A stretch of 43,973 nucleotides of DNA from Buttiauxella izardii (GTDB taxonomy: Bacteria; Pseudomonadota; Gammaproteobacteria; Enterobacterales; Enterobacteriaceae): the NCBI RefSeq assembly GCF_003601925.1, contig NZ_QZWH01000032.1, positions 1-43,973 of the forward strand, read 5' to 3'. The notes below the pieces were generated by a model, which was given only the letters and a program-made list of their open reading frames with translations, did no database searches and was not told where the DNA came from. The translations under genes and the position numbers were made by a program. This document shows, in pieces, positions 35,072 to 43,043 of the stretch. The stretch's first letter is position 1. Each line of letters opens with the position of its first letter.

Positions 35072-38000
35072 ATGGAAGCATGCCAAAAAAACACCTTACC
35101 ACTTAAGGGAAGAATATTAATTACTACTCTCTTTGGGGTTCTCTCCTATCCTTTTCTGGTTTTTTCATCTACCACCTATGATGGTGGAAAGCCTATTTCA
35201 ATTGATTACCTCCCAAAAACATTAATCAATGTTGATACTGAAAATGCTTTTAATATTAAGGGCGCGGGTACTGATATTGATGTGGCGGGTGGAGTAGATA
35301 TTAACGGTACGTTTACCTCTATAAAATCTTTAGTTTCCACCGAAGGAAATGATTCTTTTGCATTTAATTTGACTGATCACAGTATGCTAACGCTTCGAGA
35401 CGCTGATATAGCAACACAGAATTCGAGAAAAACTATCAATATCGATTCCGGTGCCTCCGCAACATTTGAAAATGTGGATATTCGTTCTGCTGAAGCAGGA
35501 AGTAGTGTGATTTATGTTAGTGGACAAGACTCATCCCTTCACGGAGAGGGTATGCGGATCAGTAGTGATGGGTCTCAGGCGATGGGCATTGGTTTATATT
35601 CTGGTGCATCAGCAAATGACCTTTATAACGTCAACATAAATCTGAAAGATGCTCAATATTCTCTTTTTGTTAATGCTTCAACAGCAACCATTACCAATCT
35701 GACAATTGATCAACAGTCAACCCGCTCGCAAAGTGCCCTCTACGCACTAGGAAAGGATTCAACGCATAAATCCTTGATTACCATAAATAACGGTGACGTT
35801 AAAATGGTTGGAAATAGCGGGATGATTGTCAGCGCGAATTCTTACAGTGAAATACTGCTGGACGGAGGTCACTACGAAAGCATTGGCGATAATATCAGAG
35901 GGTTTTTCGTTTCAAGCACTGACGGTCACCTTACAGCAAATAATCTTACGCTCATCACCAACGGAGCCAAGTCAAACGCTATTGATGCCCGAAACGATGC
36001 ATATCTTGATAATGATATAGTCACTACGACAGGCACCGGATCTTACGCTTTGTATGTAGATTCAGGGGATAAAGCATCCAGCCAATTACCACCCGTTACC
36101 CTGTTTGCTACAAATATGACTCTACATACGGAGGGTAATAATTCAGCTGCTGCCGTGGCTGCATGCTCTGCTGCAATAGTATGCTCTGGAATTCTCAATA
36201 TTAATAACGCCTTCATCGACACAATCGGAACGGGAAGTAACCTTCTTGCTGCAATGAATGATTCTGTAATTCAAGCATCTTCTGTTACCGGTAATTCGTC
36301 GGGGCAGAATGCGGATTTACTCCGCTCCTACACGAACAGTCAGATAATCCTGAAAGACAGCCAATTGAATGCGACGGGGGACGATGCAAACGGAATATAT
36401 GCAACAGGCTTTGATGTCGCACACCAGGCAGTGGTGACACTGGATAACAGCCATGTAAAAAGCAGTACGAGTGAAGGGATCCTCACCTCCGGCGCGAACG
36501 TACAGATTAATGTGATTAACCGGTCTACTGTTGAAAGTGGTAATGGCGTTTTACTCCATGCTGGTAGCTCAACGAACAGTACCAGTGGCGTAGTAACAGA
36601 AAGTAAGGTTCATTTATCGGCCAGTAATTCAGCGCTTGAAGGGCTGATTATTGCTGATGCCGGGAACATCGTGGATCTATCTCTACAAAATCAGTCCGAA
36701 TGGAACGGGACAACGGACACTGTTGACAGTGTAAGCCTGGATGAAACTAGCCTATGGGAGCTTGCTGGCGATTCAACGATTAACACGATGACATCAAATG
36801 GCGAAGTACGTTTTAAACATTCAGGGGATAACTATTCCACACTGACCGTAAACGGAGACATGGATGGAAGTGGTGTGTTTAACATTAACACCTTTATTGA
36901 TGATAGTAATTCACCGACAGACAAGATCCACGTCATTGGTGATGTGACCGGTAGCAATACCTTATATGTTAATAATACTGGTGGGACTGGCAACAACACG
37001 GAGGGGAATGGCATTGAGGTCATCATAGTCGATGGCGTAAATACTCAGGGAAATGGGGCGTTCACTCTGGGAAATCCTGTGTCTGTTGGCGCTTACAACT
37101 ATAGCTTACGCAAAGGTGACATCACTACGGGTATTGGTGAAAACTGGTATCTGAGCAATTGTGCCAACTATAACTGCACCTCGACAATTCCAGATCCAAT
37201 ACCTGAACCGGACCCGACTCCTGAACCGGACCCAACTCCTGCTCCGGACCCAGCTCCGACACCATCCGATAATACGCAACCATGGCGTGAAGAAGTACCT
37301 TCCTATATTGCTACTCCGATGCTCAATCTGCATTACGGATTTGACTCTCTCGGTACTTACCATCAGCGTACTGGCAGCGATGTAGTGCGTGCTAATGGGA
37401 AATGGGGGCGGGTCGCGGGGCAGCATACAAATTATGATTCAGGGCGTTTTAGTTACGATACTGATACCTGGTTTGCACAATTAGGTGTGGATCTGATGTG
37501 GGATAAAAACTCAAACAATACAGAGTATAGCACCGGTATTATGATGACTCTGGGTAATCAGCAAACCGACTCAGAAGACAGTTTACGCAACCAAAATCCT
37601 TCCCTGTCTATAAATACGGGCAGCATCAGCAGTGATATTTACAGCTTTGGTGGCTACTACACGATAAAAGCTGCAGACGGCGGATATATTGATATTGTGG
37701 GGATGGGAAGCTGGTACGAAAATGATTACGACAGCACCCATAATGCCAGCCAGAACGGCTATGGTATTGCATTATCCATCGAGGCGGGTAAACCATTTGT
37801 CTTATATGAAAGCCTGAAAATTGAGCCACAGTTGCAGGCAATTTATCAGTATCTGAATTTGGATGGGTTTAGCGATGACATAAGCTCTGTTTCAGGCACA
37901 TCAATAAACATGGCACAAGGCAGGGCAGGGCTGCGTTTGTTCCAGGATAACCCTGAATGGAATCCTTATCTGACGCTGGATGCCGTGACACTTATTGGTA

Positions 38001-38194
38001 GCGAACCCGCAGTTCAGGTAGCCGAACAGCAAATCAAAGCGGACATGGGTAATGGTTGGTGGCAGGGTGGAATAGGACTTTCTGGAAAACTTTATAACAA
38101 TGCGACAATTTATTCAGAGATAAATTACCAACGAGGTTTTGAATCTGATATCGAAGGGTATAGCGCAACTTTTGGTTTGAAAGTTAATTTTTAA
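35072..38194 (+). CDS. Type V (classical) autotransporter adhesin, pertactin/AIDA-like
   Basis: The 1040-residue protein has three parts: an extended signal peptide (hydrophobic ILITTLFGVLSYPFLVFSS, about residues 15-33), a repetitive beta-helix passenger (about 35-700) rich in Asn, Ser, Thr and Asp, and a C-terminal autotransporter barrel ending in Phe (ATFGLKVNF). Between passenger and barrel is a Pro-rich linker of PDPTPEPDPTPAP type (about 706-730) encoded by 18-bp tandem repeats. The barrel starts after YIATPMLNLHYGFDSLGTYH. The passenger has Cys residues in AACSAAIVCS and NCANYNCT, uncommon in this class. It would be displayed at the surface as an adhesin. AAGGAA is the ribosome-binding site. 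Confidence 0.93.
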   Translation: MEACQKNTLPLKGRILITTLFGVLSYPFLVFSSTTYDGGKPISIDYLPKTLINVDTENAFNIKGAGTDIDVAGGVDINGTFTSIKSLVSTEGNDSFAFNLTDHSMLTLRDADIATQNSRKTINIDSGASATFENVDIRSAEAGSSVIYVSGQDSSLHGEGMRISSDGSQAMGIGLYSGASANDLYNVNINLKDAQYSLFVNASTATITNLTIDQQSTRSQSALYALGKDSTHKSLITINNGDVKMVGNSGMIVSANSYSEILLDGGHYESIGDNIRGFFVSSTDGHLTANNLTLITNGAKSNAIDARNDAYLDNDIVTTTGTGSYALYVDSGDKASSQLPPVTLFATNMTLHTEGNNSAAAVAACSAAIVCSGILNINNAFIDTIGTGSNLLAAMNDSVIQASSVTGNSSGQNADLLRSYTNSQIILKDSQLNATGDDANGIYATGFDVAHQAVVTLDNSHVKSSTSEGILTSGANVQINVINRSTVESGNGVLLHAGSSTNSTSGVVTESKVHLSASNSALEGLIIADAGNIVDLSLQNQSEWNGTTDTVDSVSLDETSLWELAGDSTINTMTSNGEVRFKHSGDNYSTLTVNGDMDGSGVFNINTFIDDSNSPTDKIHVIGDVTGSNTLYVNNTGGTGNNTEGNGIEVIIVDGVNTQGNGAFTLGNPVSVGAYNYSLRKGDITTGIGENWYLSNCANYNCTSTIPDPIPEPDPTPEPDPTPAPDPAPTPSDNTQPWREEVPSYIATPMLNLHYGFDSLGTYHQRTGSDVVRANGKWGRVAGQHTNYDSGRFSYDTDTWFAQLGVDLMWDKNSNNTEYSTGIMMTLGNQQTDSEDSLRNQNPSLSINTGSISSDIYSFGGYYTIKAADGGYIDIVGMGSWYENDYDSTHNASQNGYGIALSIEAGKPFVLYESLKIEPQLQAIYQYLNLDGFSDDISSVSGTSINMAQGRAGLRLFQDNPEWNPYLTLDAVTLIGSEPAVQVAEQQIKADMGNGWWQGGIGLSGKLYNNATIYSEINYQRGFESDIEGYSATFGLKVNF
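37188..37263 (+). repeat. Tandem 18-bp repeat encoding a Pro-Glu/Asp-Pro linker
   Basis: Imperfect copies of CCTGAACCGGACCCGACT encode (PEPDPT)-type units in the autotransporter. Such repeats can change copy number by slippage, altering linker length without breaking the frame. Confidence 0.75.
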
Positions 38195-38216
38195 GTAAAC
38201 AAAAAAACAGAGGCGC

Positions 38217-38248
38217 TTAGGTGTTTTTATGTCCCACCTAAATTTTTA
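38217..38248 (+). terminator. Rho-independent terminator after the autotransporter
   Basis: TTAGGTG (38217-38223) and CACCTAA (38235-38241) form the stem, followed by ATTTTTAC on the plus strand. It lies 23 bp after the stop codon. Confidence 0.75.
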
Positions 38249-38263
38249 CTAAAAACTAAATAT

Positions 38264-38302
38264 ATTATTCCTTTGATGCACTGACTGTGTCAGAGGAATA
38301 AT
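38264..38302. repeat. Stem-loop, ATTATTCCT / AGGAATAAT
   Basis: The nine-base arms at 38264-38272 and 38294-38302 may extend through TGA/TCA inside. It is the second of three consecutive hairpins in the gap before the secreted protein gene. Confidence 0.55.
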
Positions 38303-38312
38303 AAGTAATTTA

Positions 38313-38335
38313 AAATATCCGTTGCACGGATATTT
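38313..38335. promoter_or_regulatory. Perfect 10-bp hairpin 51 bases before the secreted-protein gene
   Basis: AAATATCCGT (38313-38322) and ACGGATATTT (38326-38335) flank a 3-base loop. The absence of a following T-run and the position make it a possible operator or leader structure for the gene at 38386. Confidence 0.5.
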
Positions 38336-38385
38336 CATGACTTAATGATTTTATTGAATGCTACTAACTATATTAAGGTATAACT

Positions 38386-38835
38386 ATGAATAGAACGAAA
38401 AGGCTTTTACTTATCGCTATTGTCTCTTCGCTTGGCTGTTTCTCCCAAGCCTATGCGGTCACTCAGGATAACGTTAAGTATCAACAGGTCTGCGGTAAAT
38501 CGATTGCGATAACTGTTAGCAATTTGGAGGGGAACGACCAGGGGCATACCCTTATTGGGTTAAAAAATAAGTCAACAATGGAGACTGATTTATTCCTTTC
38601 AGAAAAGCCAACAACGGAATTAATGCCTTATGAACAGTATAATAAAGTGTACTTTGATAACTTATCCGGGCGGTATCTTCCATCAGAGGATTCACTCAGC
38701 ATTGTCTGGGGAGGGGCTCAGGAAAATGGTAAAGAAATTCTTAGCTTTAGTCTTGCCTTAGGTTCACATGTTTATCCATGTGGAAAATTGGAAAAATTGC
38801 CCGATGAGATGCCAGATCGGCTTTATGGTGAATAA
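38386..38835 (+). CDS. Secreted protein of unknown function
   Basis: The 149-residue protein has a clear Sec signal peptide (LLLIAIVSSLGCFSQAYA, cleavage near residue 24). The mature part is acidic with two cysteines (VCGKSIAIT and YPCGKLEK) that could form one disulfide. I do not recognise the family. The start ATG follows TAAGG. It lies downstream of the autotransporter, beyond a terminator and two more hairpins, so it probably has its own promoter. An accessory role at the cell surface is a guess from context only. Confidence 0.7.
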   Translation: MNRTKRLLLIAIVSSLGCFSQAYAVTQDNVKYQQVCGKSIAITVSNLEGNDQGHTLIGLKNKSTMETDLFLSEKPTTELMPYEQYNKVYFDNLSGRYLPSEDSLSIVWGGAQENGKEILSFSLALGSHVYPCGKLEKLPDEMPDRLYGE

Positions 38836-38840
38836 TAAAC

Positions 38841-38868
38841 TGAACCGCCCGGTTTTCCTGGAAACTAC
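38841..38868. mobile_element. Possible terminal repeat remnant of an IS3-family element
   Basis: TGAACCGCCCGGTTTTCCTG followed by GAAACTA resembles the end of IS3-family elements (TGAACCGCCCCGG...TCCTGGAGACTA). An IS3-type transposase C-terminal fragment occurs at 39784-39931. Resemblance was judged by eye. Confidence 0.4.
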
Positions 38869-39091
38869 ACCCTCTGAGAGGGATATAGCGTAGCCGGTGA
38901 GCCGACGAAGCCAGGCATAGCCTGTACTGATTAATAGGATTCACCTATCCAACCTTTCGCCCAGCAAAGCAATAACCCGCTAATAATGAGCGTATTACCT
39001 TCTATAGGGGTGCATTTGGGAAACGTACAATAATTATCGATATCCAAACGGCCCCCTTAATGCTGGCTGACCGTTGCCTCTGCAGTGGCGT

Positions 39092-39604
39092 TCATTGACT
39101 TCGTGTCCGAGACCTATCGGTATAGAGAGAACCTGAACGGCGGTGAAAAGCCTGAAGGCTAAGTCGTAAGACGGGGTTGTAAGCGTATTCCCTACTATAC
39201 GGCTCGCCCTTCAGCGGCGAGGACCGAGCCTTGGATCGATAATGAAAGCCTCTGCAGTCAGGGTATCCAGGACGGCCTTCGCCCTCAAGCCATTCATCAC
39301 CAATACGCTGTGTCGACCGGGGTGCAGGTTCGGACTGCCAGTCCTTCGGTAACGCTTCTCTGTCCAATGAAACAACCAGCGCTTCGGGGACCTGTATGCT
39401 CAGTAGCGTATATCCTTGAATAAGATCCTCTATTTCCAGGTGAACCAGTGTCTCCAGCACGCACAGTGCCCGGGAGCTGCCAAGATAAACGCAGTTTTTC
39501 CCCGGAGAGTTCCACCTGCCGCCATACGTTCTGGCCCCGTAACCGTCAAAGGCATTTGATGTGTAAGGTGTTTTTACCAGCCTGTAATAAGTCTGCTCAC
39601 TCAT
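39092..39604 (-). pseudogene. RES-domain toxin, probably broken in its C-terminal part
   Basis: The N-terminal 100 residues match RES toxins (NAD-degrading partners of Xre/MbcA antitoxins): YYRLVKTPYTSNAFDGYGAR, YGGRWNSPGKNCVYLGSS, LCVLETLVHLEIEDL and PRSTQRIGDEWL. After DEWLEGEG the frame turns into an Arg/Ser-rich sequence unlike the family. The next frame there still reads AVLDTLTAEAFIIDPRL-like text. A frameshift or deletion near 39275 is therefore likely and the toxin is probably inactive. The ATG at 39604 overlaps the stop of the antitoxin remnant by one base (TGATG). Confidence 0.75.
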
Positions 39605-39783
39605 CAGGTGATAACGCCATGCTCAAGACGTCCGATAAGAGTCAGTACCGCCTCGGCGCCGGCCGGGGTTGATAACAGCTCTGCCGGTTTTTTTCCGGCA
39701 AGCGCTCGTGCAGGTTTATTCAGCCACTCAACCATCCGCTGCGTGTTACCGTTAAACAACTGACTGGCGGCGGTGATCACTCT
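39604..39783 (-). pseudogene. Xre/MbcA/ParS antitoxin, C-terminal fragment
   Basis: This minus-strand frame, too short to be called as a gene automatically, reads ITAASQLFNGNTQRMVEWLN, then KPARALAGKKPAELLST and EAVLTLIGRLEHGVIT before TGA. That is the DUF2384 C-terminal toxin-binding domain of antitoxins paired with RES toxins. The N-terminal DNA-binding half is missing and an IS3 transposase fragment begins directly beyond it. This indicates truncation by a transposon-associated deletion. Confidence 0.8.
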
Positions 39784-39931
39784 CTAATGAGATTTTGATT
39801 CGCTTCGCGTTATACCAGCGTATGTACCTGTCCAAAAAGCAGATAAAATCTTCCAGCGTTGTGTTGCTCCGGTTTCTGCAATAGTGACCCGTCCTGACAT
39901 TCTTCACGTCACGAATAAAAGCGACCACGCA
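39784..39931 (-). mobile_element. IS3-family transposase, C-terminal fragment
   Basis: The minus strand reads VAFIRDVKNVRTGHYCRNRS, NTTLEDFICFLDRYIRWYN and AKRIKISLES. The segment LDRYIRWYNxKRIKxSL is the typical C-terminal part of IS3-family OrfB integrases. A stop lies at about 39934 upstream and the fragment fuses into antitoxin sequence near 39783. No inverted repeat remains at this junction. Confidence 0.8.
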
Positions 39932-39969
39932 TTAGTCAGGTGCAGCCCCAGGCTTAAGAAGGGTAAGCG

Positions 39970-40623
39970 TTATGTTTTTGGGCATGCCGTGACTTGCGGG
40001 TAATTGCGGCATACCAGAGAGAGTTTGTATTTCGGCTCGAAACCCTTATCCAGCATGCATTGCTGAACATCAGCGGCTTTGCGCAGCGTCGGCACGTAAG
40101 GCACCGAGCCCAAAGGTTGCGGATAACCGCATTGATACATCACCGCCAGTGCTTGTTGGTCGTTTTCAATTTCATGAGAAAAATGCTGCGAGGCCCCCGC
40201 TTTACGCCAGGTAATCAAGGAAGAATTGCTCACGCCGGAATCCGGCTTTATCGGATGAAATCCTCTGTCCGCGACAAAAGGCAGCGCTTCTAGCTGACTC
40301 TGACTCAAGGGGTTCCCCTGTTCTTGCGTGCGGCAGGCGGGGGTATCATGGTAAACACGAACGCTGCAAATGTTGAATCCGTCTTTGCGGGTAAACCCCA
40401 TATTCTCCATGCATTGGTAATACAGAACTGACTCGTTATCCGTTTTGGGGATATCGGGGCCGGGGAGCTGCACGCCGCATTTACCCATTGCGACGCGCAC
40501 GCCATCGATATCCGTATCAGGACGTTTCCACTGTGTCAGGTCCGGTGCTGGGGGGCATCCTGTCAGCAGGAATACCGATGTCATAAGCAGAGGTAAAATC
40601 ATCAGAGTCGATTGACCGGGCAT
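39970..40623 (-). CDS. Lipoprotein with two cysteine-rich repeats, unknown function
   Basis: The 217-residue protein has a lipoprotein signal, LPLLMTSVFLLTGC, with the lipidated Cys near residue 23; +2 is Pro. The mature part contains two related units. Unit 1 has VAMGKCGVQLPG, YYQCMENMGFTRKDGFNICS and DTPACRT. Unit 2 has VMYQCGYPQPLG, VQQCMLDKGFEPKYKLSLVC and VTACPKT. Each unit has four cysteines in the same order, suggesting internal duplication and two disulfide-stabilised modules in the periplasm. AAGGGA precedes ATG 40623. I do not recognise a characterised family. Confidence 0.8.
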   Translation of the reverse strand: MPGQSTLMILPLLMTSVFLLTGCPPAPDLTQWKRPDTDIDGVRVAMGKCGVQLPGPDIPKTDNESVLYYQCMENMGFTRKDGFNICSVRVYHDTPACRTQEQGNPLSQSQLEALPFVADRGFHPIKPDSGVSNSSLITWRKAGASQHFSHEIENDQQALAVMYQCGYPQPLGSVPYVPTLRKAADVQQCMLDKGFEPKYKLSLVCRNYPQVTACPKT

Positions 40624-40907
40624 TAAAATCCCTTATTTATTATTGTTGCAGGTAGCCTCCATACTGCCCGTATTGCTCCTTTGCGACAACGTTGTCCAGC
40701 AATTGATTATGACTGAAAAATAAATCTCACCCAGCCTGGAATGATTAAGCCTCCACATTCAATTCTGTAACATTCTATCCGCTGTATTTTTCAGTTCAAA
40801 CTTCCGCGTGTCGCTCAGTGCAGACCATAATCGCCGAGCATTTGTCCGCTGCGTGCCAGGGGGCGGACGTTGCTAAGCCCGCATAGTATTAATTGTAGGT
40901 GTTCGGG
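40624..40907. other. Intergenic region with a short GCGGAC inverted repeat
   Basis: No gene is apparent in these 284 bp. TGTCCGC (40843-40849) and GCGGAC (40863-40868) flank GTGCCAGG; a close relative of this arrangement occurs at 42916-42941. Confidence 0.4.
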
Positions 40908-41810
40908 TCACGTGTTCTCGTTTTGGAAAAAATGCAAAAACTGAATAGTCTGCTGATTCATGGTTTCAATGGCCGCCAGATGCTCAAGTTTTTTCCACTT
41001 AATACCAATAATGTGCAGCAAATCCCGGTAAAAAATGCTGAATTTCCCCCAAGGGTAAAGGATCGCTAGCCCGTTATCCATTTGTGCCAACCATGTGTGG
41101 CAATGGCTATTTAATTGAATGGTGTACGTTAGTACGTCGTTATATTGCTTCTCGAGTTCTGGTTTTAGTGCGCGTAGTTTTTCATGCTCTTGCTCAACGA
41201 GCACTTCTTGGTCCTGAAAAGCGCGGGCTTTGGTCCAAGCCCCTTTCGCTGCGAAATAGATAATCGGCGCCGCAACTAGCCCCCCGAGTACCAGCATACC
41301 GCCGCTCATTCCAGCTCCACCCGCAGCGAGCGCACCACCACCGAACCAGGCTAGTGTCGCATTGGTTGCAGCGACACCAGACAACGTGCCGATAGCCGTG
41401 CCCGTAGACGCGGTGCCAATGGCTGAAACAAGCGCCCACGCGCCCAATGCCATTGATCCACCCATAATCCCACCAAATCCCACGCTGAGTACGCCGGAAT
41501 ACTGTTGATTGAATAGTTCAATACTCTGCAATGCATGCATAGTTGGCCGGGACTGTTTATCGAAAGAGGTGGAAGTGGTCTCTAATAATTGCTCGATATT
41601 ATCCAGTTTAGTTTTTACGGTTTTTAGCGTGTCACCCAACTCACTAATGCGATAATCAATCTTGGCTTTTATTAACGTTACTTCGTCATACGTTGTTTTA
41701 TAGGAAGCATGAGTGGATTCGAAGCTTGCTTTCGCATGCTCTAATTCCAGCGATCCACCGAGCGTGACGATAGCATTCGCAGTGCGAAGCCCTGCTTTTA
41801 ATAATCCCAT
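40908..41810 (-). CDS. Glycine-rich membrane protein flanked by coiled coils, partner of the HNH gene
   Basis: The protein has 300 residues. Residues 22-85 are heptad-like and charged (KTVKTKLDNIEQLLETTS). Residues 106-190 are hydrophobic and glycine-rich with zipper-like spacing (GFGGIMGGSMALGAWALV, FGGGALAAGGAGMSGG, LVLGGLVAAPIIYFAAKG), long enough for two to four membrane helices. Residues 195-240 are again charged and helical. There is no signal peptide or catalytic motif. It ends the two-gene minus-strand unit with the HNH gene, which ends 16 bases upstream of its start. The fold suggests an oligomerising membrane effector; function and family are unknown to me. Confidence 0.75.
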   Translation of the reverse strand: MGLLKAGLRTANAIVTLGGSLELEHAKASFESTHASYKTTYDEVTLIKAKIDYRISELGDTLKTVKTKLDNIEQLLETTSTSFDKQSRPTMHALQSIELFNQQYSGVLSVGFGGIMGGSMALGAWALVSAIGTASTGTAIGTLSGVAATNATLAWFGGGALAAGGAGMSGGMLVLGGLVAAPIIYFAAKGAWTKARAFQDQEVLVEQEHEKLRALKPELEKQYNDVLTYTIQLNSHCHTWLAQMDNGLAILYPWGKFSIFYRDLLHIIGIKWKKLEHLAAIETMNQQTIQFLHFFQNENT

Positions 41811-41826
41811 GTTGTGCCTTGTATGG

Positions 41827-42798
41827 TTAAACCTGGATTGCTTTTATTATCAGGTGGGAATTGCCATACATTTCAGTAAACGTTTTCCACCTTTCGACAA
41901 GGGCTCCACGATTAACTTTGTACGAAACACGCAATTTTTTCCCATGATATCTTGTGTATTCTTTATCTTGGATCTGAGGAGCAAAGTAAATAAGTAACGA
42001 GTCAGGATCGATAGCAAATAGATCCAGATCGTACAAAGTGTGCATGTCACAACGCAATAATAGCCCATTGCTTACGTGGTTGTGTGTATCATTTTTGTAT
42101 GGAGTGATGTGCGCTGCTTCGAGGATATCAACGATTGCACAATCACTAATTGCGCATTGAGCCGCTAGGGTTATCAAATTGTCACGAAATGCTTTTTGCC
42201 CACGCCTTTGCTTAATTTGCCGTATAACTGCTTTTCTCTGATCTTTTTCATTGAGGAGAGTATCGTCACTGTCTGCTTCGGTAGGGCCAAGTTGATTGAC
42301 CCCGCCAAACAAATGATTTGCCCATTCAAAGTCAATTTCTTGAATTGAGCTTTGAACGTTGTAGCGTGGAGTGTTAGAAATTAAATCTGTTATGGAGACA
42401 GAATTAATGGGTTTGTAGTTTTTTTTATAATCAGCTTTAAATTCCAATGCGGGAGCGTCTTCTACCTTTGGGTAATCAAATTCATGCCCATTACTGCAGC
42501 GCCACTCTGGTTTTTTAAATTTCCGATGGATCAACTTTGCTGGAACGCAGTCCTCATAAGGGCATCGGTTACGAATTTTTATGTATGGTGCCGATGACAG
42601 ATTATCTATAACTGATATTCCCAGGACATTTTTTCTATCAGTAACTATGACAATATCCCCTTTTTTAACCTGCTTATGGTTTGGGACAAAGTTGTCATAT
42701 CTGTAAAAACTAGTTGAGTCGTCGTGATAACCATTATTCCCAAAGTACCGAAGATCATCCTGACCAACAGCTTTAAAAGACCATGCCTTCTGATTCAT
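41827..42798 (-). CDS. HNH endonuclease with N-terminal EVE/PUA-like and zinc-finger regions
   Basis: The protein has 323 residues. Residues 1-75 (KGDIVIVTDRKNVLGISVID) resemble an EVE/PUA-type beta-barrel of the kind that recognises modified bases. Residues 79-105 hold Cys79, Cys84, Cys101 and His105, a probable zinc site (CPYEDC, WRCSNGHEF). The C-terminal HNH domain (about 197-265) has Cys215/Cys220, EAAHITPY with His230, and NHVSNGLLLRCDMHTLYDL, the HNH_2 pattern seen in restriction-like nucleases. It probably cleaves DNA in the cytoplasm. It is the first gene of a unit with the glycine-rich membrane protein. The EVE assignment is tentative. Confidence 0.82.
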   Translation of the reverse strand: MNQKAWSFKAVGQDDLRYFGNNGYHDDSTSFYRYDNFVPNHKQVKKGDIVIVTDRKNVLGISVIDNLSSAPYIKIRNRCPYEDCVPAKLIHRKFKKPEWRCSNGHEFDYPKVEDAPALEFKADYKKNYKPINSVSITDLISNTPRYNVQSSIQEIDFEWANHLFGGVNQLGPTEADSDDTLLNEKDQRKAVIRQIKQRRGQKAFRDNLITLAAQCAISDCAIVDILEAAHITPYKNDTHNHVSNGLLLRCDMHTLYDLDLFAIDPDSLLIYFAPQIQDKEYTRYHGKKLRVSYKVNRGALVERWKTFTEMYGNSHLIIKAIQV

Positions 42799-43043
42799 CC
42801 TGTTGATTCCATGATAAAAGTAGCAGTTGAATCATAAAACATTAATTAGTTGATGAAAACAAGCAGTACAACGTTTCAGCTTCGGAACCGGAGTGATGCA
42901 GGATATTAATGCTGATGTCCGCCCTGTGCCAGGAGCGGACATTCCACACTTCACAATATGCTAACTGGACACATGACTGGCAGATTGCGCTAAACTCAAA
43001 TCCCTCTGAATTAACCAATCGGTCAACGTTAAAGGCAAGATGT
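42799..43043. other. Intergenic region between divergent HNH unit and kinase gene
   Basis: It holds the short inverted repeat TGTCCGC (42916-42922) / GCGGACA (42935-42941) with loop CCTGTGCCAGGA. No gene with supporting homology was found. Confidence 0.4.
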
